From JAXGTD01 sp040775095 (lineage in GTDB: Bacteria; Pseudomonadota; Gammaproteobacteria; Chromatiales; Chromatiaceae), in contig JAXGTD010000002.1 in NCBI GenBank assembly GCA_040775095.1, positions 36,984-100,983 of the forward strand: a stretch of 64,000 bases of DNA. Direction: 5' to 3'. The notes under the pieces were generated by a model. The model was not told the origin of the DNA, did no database searches, and was given only the letters and a program-made list of their open reading frames with translations. This document shows, one piece after another, positions 55,032 through 64,000 of this stretch; the first letter of the stretch is position 1, and every line of letters starts with the position of its first letter. A program made the position numbers and the translations under genes.

Positions 55032-58000
55032 ATGCCGCTCTCGAAGTTCTTTATCACCCGGCCGAAGTTCGCCTTCGTCATCTCCATCGTCATCTCGCTG
55101 GCCGGCGCGCTGGCCCTGATGGGGTTGCCGGTGGCGCAGTTTCCCGAGATCACGCCGCCCACGGTCAGCGTCTCGACCCAGTATCCCGGCGCCAGCGCCG
55201 AAGTCGTCGAGCAGACGGTGGCCGCCCCCATCGAGCAGGAGGTCAACGGCGTGGAGGGCATGATCTACATGTCCAGCAAGGCCGACAACGATGGGCGCTA
55301 CAACCTGACGGTCACCTTCGATATCGGCACCGACGCCGACATGGCGCAGGTGAAGGTGCAGAATCGCGTGTCCACCGCCATGCCGTCACTGCCGCAGGAG
55401 GTCCAGCGCCAGGGCGTGACGACCGAGAAGCAGTCCACCAATATGCTGCTGATCGTCAACATCTTCTCCCCGGAGGGGACCTACGACTCCCTGTTCCTGA
55501 ACAACTACGCGACCATCAACGTCAAGGACTCGCTCGGACGGGTCAAGGGCGTTGGCAAGGCGGAGATCCTGGGCGTGATGGACTACGGTATGCGTTTCTG
55601 GCTCAAGCCCGACCGCATGACCGCGCTCGGTGTGAGCGTGGGTGACATCCAGAAGGCCGTCTCGGAGCAAAACGTGCAGGTTCCGGCGGGCCAGATTGGT
55701 GCACCACCGGCGCCCACTGACCAGCAGTTCCAGTACACCGTCACCACCAAGGGCCGACTCACCGAGGTCGACGAGTTCGCAAACATCATTATCCGCATGG
55801 AGCCGGACGGCTCGGCGATTCGCGTCAAGGATGTGGCGCGCGTCGAGCTCGGTGCCCAGTCCTACGCCGCGGCGGGCCGCCTCGATGGCAAACCGTCGGT
55901 GGTGCTCGCCGTCTACCAGACGCCGGATGCCAACGCCCTGTCGGTGGCCGATGCGGTCAGGGCCGAGCTCGATGACCTGTCCGCGCGATTCCCGGACGAC
56001 ATGGAGTACGCGATCCTCTATGACACCACCAACTTTATCGAGGCGTCGATCTCCGAGGTGCAGGCGACCCTGTTCATCGCGGTGCTGTTGGTGGTGCTGG
56101 TGGTCTTTGTCTTCCTTGGCGACTGGCGTTCGACGCTGATCCCCGGCATCGCGATCCCGGTGTCGCTGATCGGCACCTTCGCCGTGCTTGCCGCGGTCGG
56201 CTTCACGCTGAACACCATCGTGCTGTTTGCGCTGATCCTGGCCATCGGCATCGTTGTCGACGACGCCATCATCGTGGTGGAGAACGTCCAGCGGCTGATG
56301 GACGAGGAGGGGCTCGACCCCAAGGCCGCGACGGCCAAGGCGATGGACCAGGTGGGCGGTGCCGTCATCGCCACCACCCTGGTGCTGCTCGCGGTGTTTG
56401 TGCCGGTGGGCTTTATGCCTGGCATCACCGGCCAGCTCTATCAGCAGTTCGCGGTAACCATTTCGGTCGCCGTGGCGATCAGCTCCATCAACGCGCTCAC
56501 GCTGAGCCCGGCGCTGTGCTCGGTCCTGCTCAAACGGGGGCAGGAGCCGCTCAAGTGGCTCAATTGGTTCAATGTCTTTTTCGGCAGGCTGACCAATGGC
56601 TATACCGCGGCGGTGAAGACCACGGTGCGTCGTGCGTCGCTGATCGTGCTGATCTATGCCGGGCTCATCGCGGCCACGGTCTGGATGTTCGGCAACCTGC
56701 CGTCAGGCTTCCTGCCGGAAGAGGACCAAGGCTACTTCTTCATCGAGGTGCAGCTGCCGGACGCGGCATCGCTGACCCGCACCGAGGACGTGCTAGAGCG
56801 GCTCGAGCAGCAGTTGCTGGAGATCCCTGGCGTGACCAACGTCATCTCGGTCTCCGGTTACTCTTTGTTGAACAGCGCCTTCGGCTCCAACAGCGCGCTG
56901 GTGATCCCGGTCCTGGCACCCTGGGATCAGCGCATCGACCCGGGTCTGCGTCTGTCTGCCATCGTCGCGCAGGCGCGGCGGATCAGCGCCGAGACCATCG
57001 ATGCCAACATCATCCCGTTCGTGCCGCCCGCGATCCCCGGGCTCGGCAACTCCGGTGGCTTCTCGTTCGTGCTGCAGGACTACACCGGCGGCGACATCCA
57101 GGAGCTCGCGTCGGTGATGCGCGGCTTCATCGTGGCGGCCAACGAGAACCCGGCGATCGGTTCCGCCTACAGCACCTTCCGCGCCGATGTGCCGATGCTG
57201 TTCCTGGACGTCAACCGCGACAAGGTCGAGACCCTGCAGGTGCCCATGAGCGAGCTGTTTGCAACCCTCCAGGCCCAGCTCGGCTCCACCTATATCAACG
57301 ACTTCAACAAGTTCGGGCGTACCTGGCGGGTCATGGCCCAGGCCGAGGGCGACTTCCGCAATACGCCCAGCGATATCCTGCGGCTATTCGTGCGCAACAA
57401 ACAGGGCGACATGGTGCCGGTCGCGACCCTGGCCGAGGTCGAGTCGCGCACCGGGCCGCAGATCGTGCCGCGCTATAACCTGTTCCGCTCCGCCGACATC
57501 TCCGGCGGACCCGCCCCTGGCTTCAGCTCCGGCCAGGCCATCGCGGCCATGGAGCAGACCGCCGAGGAGACCTTACCGTCCGGCTTCGGGTATGAGTGGA
57601 CCAGTATGTCGTATCAGGAGATCAAGGCCGCCGGTCAGGCGCCGATCATCTTCGGCCTGGCGCTGTTGTTCGTGTACCTGTTCCTCGTGGCCCAGTACGA
57701 GAGCTGGTCGATTCCCTTCGCGGTGCTGCTGGCGGTGCCGGTCGCGGTGTTCGGCGCCCTTGCCACGGTCGGTCTGGCCGGCCTGGATGTGAATCTCTAC
57801 ACCCAGATCGGGCTGGTGATGCTGATCGGGCTCGCGGCGAAGAACGCCATCCTGATCGTCGAGTTCGCGAAGGAACAACGCGAGAACGAGGGGCTTTCCA
57901 TCTACGATGCTGCAGTCAAGGCGGCGCGGCTGCGCTTCCGCGCGGTGATGATGACGGCGCTGTCGTTCCTGCTCGGTATCGTTCCGCTGGTGATCGCCAC

Positions 58001-58214
58001 CGGCGCCGGGGCCGGCTCGCGTGTCGCGCTTGGCACCGCCGTATTCGGCGGCATGCTGGCGGCGACGGTCATCGGCACGCTGCTGATCCCGGTGAGCTAC
58101 TACGTGGTGCAGGGGATCCGCGAGAAGGTCAAAGGCCCCGCGAAGGCGATCCCGCGGCCGACGGGTGCGCCGCTGGCGACTGATCCGCACCGATCCGGCG
58201 AGACCGAGGCTTGA
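55032..58214 (+). CDS. RND multidrug efflux pump, HAE1 family (AcrB/MexB-like)
   Basis: Proton-driven trimeric inner-membrane pump of 1060 aa with twelve transmembrane helices and two large periplasmic loops. The HAE1 hallmarks are present: start [20 protein letters not shown], the TM4 proton-relay aspartate pair in [13 protein letters not shown], the TM10 lysine in [16 protein letters not shown], and [18 protein letters not shown] in the periplasmic part. It should take hydrophobic drugs, bile salts or solvents from periplasm and membrane; the substrate range cannot be predicted. It is co-transcribed with the adaptor. No regulator gene (TetR type) is adjacent, so expression may be constitutive or controlled in trans. 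Confidence 0.95.
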   Translation: MPLSKFFITRPKFAFVISIVISLAGALALMGLPVAQFPEITPPTVSVSTQYPGASAEVVEQTVAAPIEQEVNGVEGMIYMSSKADNDGRYNLTVTFDIGTDADMAQVKVQNRVSTAMPSLPQEVQRQGVTTEKQSTNMLLIVNIFSPEGTYDSLFLNNYATINVKDSLGRVKGVGKAEILGVMDYGMRFWLKPDRMTALGVSVGDIQKAVSEQNVQVPAGQIGAPPAPTDQQFQYTVTTKGRLTEVDEFANIIIRMEPDGSAIRVKDVARVELGAQSYAAAGRLDGKPSVVLAVYQTPDANALSVADAVRAELDDLSARFPDDMEYAILYDTTNFIEASISEVQATLFIAVLLVVLVVFVFLGDWRSTLIPGIAIPVSLIGTFAVLAAVGFTLNTIVLFALILAIGIVVDDAIIVVENVQRLMDEEGLDPKAATAKAMDQVGGAVIATTLVLLAVFVPVGFMPGITGQLYQQFAVTISVAVAISSINALTLSPALCSVLLKRGQEPLKWLNWFNVFFGRLTNGYTAAVKTTVRRASLIVLIYAGLIAATVWMFGNLPSGFLPEEDQGYFFIEVQLPDAASLTRTEDVLERLEQQLLEIPGVTNVISVSGYSLLNSAFGSNSALVIPVLAPWDQRIDPGLRLSAIVAQARRISAETIDANIIPFVPPAIPGLGNSGGFSFVLQDYTGGDIQELASVMRGFIVAANENPAIGSAYSTFRADVPMLFLDVNRDKVETLQVPMSELFATLQAQLGSTYINDFNKFGRTWRVMAQAEGDFRNTPSDILRLFVRNKQGDMVPVATLAEVESRTGPQIVPRYNLFRSADISGGPAPGFSSGQAIAAMEQTAEETLPSGFGYEWTSMSYQEIKAAGQAPIIFGLALLFVYLFLVAQYESWSIPFAVLLAVPVAVFGALATVGLAGLDVNLYTQIGLVMLIGLAAKNAILIVEFAKEQRENEGLSIYDAAVKAARLRFRAVMMTALSFLLGIVPLVIATGAGAGSRVALGTAVFGGMLAATVIGTLLIPVSYYVVQGIREKVKGPAKAIPRPTGAPLATDPHRSGETEA

Positions 58215-58242
58215 CCCGCTCGGCGTTGCTCGGGGTCGGGAA

Positions 58243-59493
58243 TCAGGCCAGCTTGGGTGGGACGGCGCGAATGGCGTCGAGCCGCGCGCGGTGAATGTGT
58301 TCGGCAATGGCGGCTGGCCCTGGCGCGTCGCGCGCAACCGCGCCCACGTCCAGCGCGGTCGCCGCCGCGGCGTAGCGTCGCAGTAGCGCGCCCTGTGGGT
58401 AGTCGCGCGCCTCGTAGCCGAGCCGGCCGCGGTAGTCCGCCTCGCAGGCGATCAGCATCTGCTCGAAGCGCTCGGGACGACGGAACAGGTCGGCACGCTC
58501 GAACAGACCGAGAATGGTGGTGGGGCGCAGCTCCGCGACCTTGTGCACCTTGCCATGGTAGCGGGCGGTGATGCGGGCCAACTCGCGATGGCGGTTGGGG
58601 ATGCGGAAACGCTCGCAGACCTGCTCGAGCAGTTCCACGCTGCGCTCCTCATGGCCGTGGTGGCTCGGCAGGATCTGCGCGGGTGTCGTGCCCTTGCCAA
58701 GGTCATGGCAGAGCGCGGCGAAGCGCACCTCGGTGAGCGGCGAGAGCCGTGCGGCCATATCGAGCACCATCATCACATGCACGCCGGTGTCGATCTCGGG
58801 GTGCCACTTCGCGGGTTGGGGCACGCCCCAGAGACGATCCAGCTCGGGTAGCAACCGGGCCAGTGCGCCGCATTCGCGCAGTACCCCAAAAAAGACCGAC
58901 GGGCGATCCTCCGCGAGGGCCTTGCCCATTTCCTGCCAGACCCGTTCCGGCACCAGGGCATCGACCTCGCCGGCCTCGACCATGCTGCGCATCAGTGCCA
59001 TGGTCTCTTTGGCCACCTGGAAGCCAAGCTGTTGGAAGCGGGCGGCGAAACGGGCCACGCGCAGGATGCGCACCGGATCCTCCGCGAACGCGGGGGAGAC
59101 GTGACGCAGCACGCGCCGCTCGAGGTCGGCCAGTCCACCATAGGGGTCGATGATGCGGCCGTCCGGGCCCTGGGCCAGCGCATTGATGGTCAGATCGCGC
59201 CGCTCGAGGTCCTGTTCCAGGGTGACGTCCGTATCCGCGTGCACGGCGAAGCCATGATAGCCCGGCGCGGTCTTGCGCTCGGTGCGCGCCAGCGCGTACT
59301 CGTCCTTCGTCCGTGGATGCAGAAAGACCGGGAAGTCCTTGCCGACCTGTGTGAAGCCGCGCTCGAGCATGGCCTCGGGCGTGGCACCGACGACGACGAA
59401 ATCACGCTCCTCGACCTTCAGGCCGAGCCGGGTGTCACGGACCGCGCCGCCGACCAGGTAGATTTCCAACCCCTTGGTTGTCGTCGTCGTCAT
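58243..59493 (-). CDS. cca: CCA-adding tRNA nucleotidyltransferase with HD domain
   Basis: Adds or repairs the 3' CCA of tRNA; 416 aa, matching the gammaproteobacterial form with C-terminal HD phosphohydrolase. The N-terminal part holds [15 protein letters not shown] with the catalytic acids in ERDFVVVG, then [28 protein letters not shown] and [16 protein letters not shown]. The HD motif is [14 protein letters not shown] with [12 protein letters not shown]. Eight Thr codons-rich start ([10 protein letters not shown]) is a little unusual, but the conserved GGAVRD lies at the normal distance. It converges on the RND pump gene with only 28 bp between stops. Confidence 0.96.
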   Translation of the reverse strand: MTTTTTKGLEIYLVGGAVRDTRLGLKVEERDFVVVGATPEAMLERGFTQVGKDFPVFLHPRTKDEYALARTERKTAPGYHGFAVHADTDVTLEQDLERRDLTINALAQGPDGRIIDPYGGLADLERRVLRHVSPAFAEDPVRILRVARFAARFQQLGFQVAKETMALMRSMVEAGEVDALVPERVWQEMGKALAEDRPSVFFGVLRECGALARLLPELDRLWGVPQPAKWHPEIDTGVHVMMVLDMAARLSPLTEVRFAALCHDLGKGTTPAQILPSHHGHEERSVELLEQVCERFRIPNRHRELARITARYHGKVHKVAELRPTTILGLFERADLFRRPERFEQMLIACEADYRGRLGYEARDYPQGALLRRYAAAATALDVGAVARDAPGPAAIAEHIHRARLDAIRAVPPKLA

Positions 59494-59706
59494 CGTTCTG
59501 ATCTACACCCCGTTTTGTTCGTCCGACGGCGGTTACGCCAGCAGGACTCTTGGCCACCGTTTCGCCCCAGGGCCCAACAGCGGTCCGGCCGCTGGAGCGA
59601 TTATATACCGGATGAGCGCCGGGCCGCGGTTCTGAGAATTTCGTAAGCATTTGTTTCTATTGGTATCGCGCGATTCAGAAAAACCAACGATGGGCGCCGG
59701 ACGGTA

Positions 59707-59712
59707 TACAAT
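59707..59712 (+). promoter_or_regulatory. -10-like element before the DUF2939 gene
   Basis: TACAAT within GGTATACAATAG lies 40 bases upstream of the ATG at 59752. No clear -35 was seen. The surrounding 258-bp gap (59494-59751) holds the divergent cca promoter too, not identified. Confidence 0.35.
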
Positions 59713-59751
59713 AGCGACCCTTTCAACAACCCCTCTCAGGATATTCTCGCG

Positions 59752-60231
59752 ATGGCCCGTTTTCTTGGCTCCTTCCTGCTGCTCGGAGTGCTCATCTTCG
59801 GCATCTGGCCCTACTACACCGTCTTCAGCCTCGATACCGCGCTCGGCGGTTCAGACGCGAAGGCGATTGCGCCATTCGTGGATCTGCCGGCGATTCAGGA
59901 ACACTACAAGGAGCGGCTCGGCAACGCCGTTGGCGGTTTTCTGCCAAGCGGCAACAGCGAGAGTGATCGGGCCATCGGTTGGCTGGCCGACAATCTATCG
60001 AAGCTCGGCGACACGGCCCTGGATCAGACCATTACCCTCGACTGGGTCCGCAACAGCCTGCGCGATGCCAACAGCGAGGCCGGCGGCTCGTTCATCTCGG
60101 GCATCAACTTCGCCTTCTTCGAGTCGTGGAACCAATTTGTCATCCGGCTCGGCAAGCTCGGCGAGCATCCGACCCATGTCGTGATGACCCTCGAGGGGAC
60201 CGACTGGAAGATCACCGACGTCGTTCGGTGA
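59752..60231 (+). CDS. DUF2939 family membrane-anchored protein
   Basis: A 159-residue protein with one N-terminal hydrophobic helix (residues 3-22, FLGSFLLLGVLIFGIWPYY) and an extracytoplasmic domain. It matches DUF2939 in layout: WPYYTVFSLDTAL...DAKAIAPFVDLPAIQEHYKERL near the start and MTLEGTDWKITDVVR at the end, the latter a typical closing segment of that family. Function unknown. It sits between cca and ksgA, is probably monocistronic and has a -10-like element 40 bases upstream. Confidence 0.75.
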   Translation: MARFLGSFLLLGVLIFGIWPYYTVFSLDTALGGSDAKAIAPFVDLPAIQEHYKERLGNAVGGFLPSGNSESDRAIGWLADNLSKLGDTALDQTITLDWVRNSLRDANSEAGGSFISGINFAFFESWNQFVIRLGKLGEHPTHVVMTLEGTDWKITDVVR

Positions 60232-60363
60232 TACCGGCACTCGATGACAGCGCGTGTCGATCGCCTGTCGCCTCGTCGTTTCGCCGTCTCACGCCCCGTG
60301 TTTGGGTGAGGCGGCCGATTTGCTTGCCCCCCGTTCTCGCTGCCTCTGCCGGATCTCGCCTTG

Positions 60364-61185
60364 ATGGATCATCGCCCGCGTAAGCGCTTCGGCCAGAACT
60401 TTCTGCATGATGCCGGCACCATCCGCCATATCCTCGGCGCGATCGGCGTGCGTTTCGGGGATCGACTGGTCGAAATCGGACCCGGCCGCGGCGCGCTGAC
60501 CGCGGGTCTGCTGGAGGGTGCCGGCGAGCTGGACGTGATCGAGCTCGACCGGGACCTGGTCGGCCCTCTGGCCGAGCGCTTCGCCGGTCTGGGCACATTG
60601 CGTATCCACAACGCCGATGCCCTGTCGTTCGATCTGTGCTCGCTGGTTGGCGGCGCCGACGACGCCGCGGGGTGGCTGCGCGTGGTCGGCAATCTGCCGT
60701 ACAACATCTCCACGCCGCTGCTGTTCCGTTTCATCGACCAGGCCGCCTGCATCGCCGATTTGCATCTGATGTTGCAAAAGGAGGTGGTCGATCGCATCTG
60801 CGCCGATCCCGGTAGCAAGCGCTACGGCCGGCTCTCGGTGATGGTGCAGACCTGGTGTCACGCCGAGCGGCTGTTTGTGGTCGGCCCCGGCGCGTTCACG
60901 CCGGCACCGAAGGTGGAGTCCGCCGTTGTCCGGCTGGTACCGCACCGGCCGCTCCCGGTGGCGCTGAAAGACCCCGCGCTGCACGCGCGCGTCGTCGCCG
61001 CGGCCTTCGCTCAACGCCGCAAGACGCTGCGCAACAGTCTTCGGGGCCTCATGGACGCGCGACTGATCGACGAGTCGATGCTGGTTGCGGTCGGCATCGA
61101 TCCGAGCTCCCGGGCCGAGACGGTGCCCGCCGCCGTGTTCGCGCGACTGGCCAACGCGGCCTGTAGTAATCTGGACAAACCCTGA
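60364..61185 (+). CDS. ksgA: 16S rRNA (adenine1518/1519-N6)-dimethyltransferase
   Basis: Dimethylates two adjacent adenines in helix 45 of 16S rRNA during 30S maturation; 273 aa. The family start is RKRFGQNFLHDAGTI, then SAM motif LVEIGPGRGALTAGLL, acidic VIELDRDL, and the catalytic NLPYNISTPLLF. PGAFTPAPKVESAVVRL and AFAQRRKTLRNSL follow in the C-terminal domain. The ATG at 60364 is taken; a TTG immediately before it is an alternative. It lies 132 bp after the DUF2939 gene and 56 bp before lon. Confidence 0.97.
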   Translation: MDHRPRKRFGQNFLHDAGTIRHILGAIGVRFGDRLVEIGPGRGALTAGLLEGAGELDVIELDRDLVGPLAERFAGLGTLRIHNADALSFDLCSLVGGADDAAGWLRVVGNLPYNISTPLLFRFIDQAACIADLHLMLQKEVVDRICADPGSKRYGRLSVMVQTWCHAERLFVVGPGAFTPAPKVESAVVRLVPHRPLPVALKDPALHARVVAAAFAQRRKTLRNSLRGLMDARLIDESMLVAVGIDPSSRAETVPAAVFARLANAACSNLDKP

Positions 61186-61241
61186 GCCCGACCGGTGATC
61201 TCCAGGGTTCAAGCCCGCTTGGGCGGTAATGGGAGAGAGGC

Positions 61242-63719
<2,478 letters not shown>

Positions 63720-63742
63720 CCGTGCCCAAACGCCTCCACCGG

Positions 63743-63767
63743 CCTGACGGCAGACGGCGCCGTCAGG
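63743..63767 (+). terminator. hairpin after lon, probable terminator
   Basis: Perfect nine-base arms CCTGACGGC (63743-63751) and GCCGTCAGG (63759-63767) lie 24 bases after the lon stop. There is no T tract, so it may block 3' exonucleases or act with Rho instead of being an intrinsic terminator. Confidence 0.4.
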
Positions 63768-64000
63768 CGCCCGCCAGATCGCGCGCTGATCCCCCAATGC
63801 CCGGGGTATAGGGTCCAACCCCTGAGCCCACACCGCCCGCTGAGACCCTCAAGCCAAGCCCGGCGCACCGACGCACCGACGCACCCGCAGCCGCGCAATC
63901 CCCCAACTCGACTAACCCAGGTGCCGGCAGGGCGGAACCCGTCGGAACCCCGGGACCTCGGGCCCGTGCCGACGCGCGGGAGGAGTTGCCTCGACCCAAG
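63768..64000. other. right-edge non-coding stretch
   Basis: No gene recognised up to the window end. A short direct repeat of GCACCGAC (two and a half units) lies near 63864-63884. Frames on both strands look non-coding. Confidence 0.4.

Noticed and set aside
61186..61241. Heat-shock (sigma-32) promoter for lon
   Set aside because: No CTTGAA / CCCCAT-type pair could be found in the gap or the end of ksgA.
63860..63890. Short tandem GCACCGAC units as a possible CRISPR or VNTR
   Set aside because: Only about two and a half units of eight bases and no spacers; too short to call either.

Overview
The window is GC-rich bacterial chromosome, densely packed with genes, with no insertion sequence, phage gene, CRISPR array, tRNA or rRNA that I could recognise. 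Gene content and order (def-fmt-rsmB, dprA-smg-topA-tsaC, leuCDB-asd-fimV-truA-trpFBA-accD-folC-dedD-cvpA-purF-metZ) are those of a gammaproteobacterium. The hydrogenase maturation genes at the left edge and the octaheme cytochrome c suggest a chemolithotrophic or phototrophic lineage such as the Chromatiales. That is inference from gene content, and species cannot be named.

Layout. 1-1.6 kb: a hydrogenase accessory cluster (a HupH/HyaF-like fragment, a HupD-type maturation protease, a divergent HypC) and an unknown small protein. 2.0-5.6 kb: the PEP synthase regulator, then a periplasmic octaheme cytochrome of the hydroxylamine oxidoreductase family with a secreted TPR protein. 5.7-15.7 kb (minus strand): def-fmt-rsmB-DUF4390-ntrY-ntrX-trkA-trkH, joining formylation and deformylation, 16S rRNA methylation, a nitrogen-type two-component system and potassium uptake. 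15.9-24.3 kb (plus): LysM protein, dprA, smg, topA, tsaC, an L,D-transpeptidase and a PDZ protein. 24.5-42.6 kb (plus): biosynthesis of leucine, aspartate-family amino acids, tryptophan, fatty acids, folate, purine and methionine, interrupted by fimV, truA, dedD and cvpA.

42.7-53.4 kb is the least conventional stretch. It holds a P-loop NTPase, a two-gene overlapping operon of an orphan ParA-type ATPase and a CYTH/CHAD protein, a TerB-like protein with an overlapping methyltransferase, transaldolase, an aldose-dehydrogenase-like lipoprotein, a dicarboxylate symporter and small unknown proteins. 53.6-63.7 kb: an RND efflux adaptor and pump, CCA-adding enzyme, a DUF2939 protein, ksgA and lon.

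The most interesting non-coding signal is a dispersed intergenic element of about 120-140 nt, seen in at least four copies (24281, 27834, 47650, 51261). Several hairpins are kept at matching positions while the arm sequences change, as expected of a structured RNA or a REP/BIME-like family. A second, shorter palindromic family has copies near 3059 and 47406. The leading candidate for an undescribed protein system is the ParA-CHAD pair, which could position polyphosphate granules. A second is the NtrX-like regulator whose Walker A lysine is replaced by arginine.
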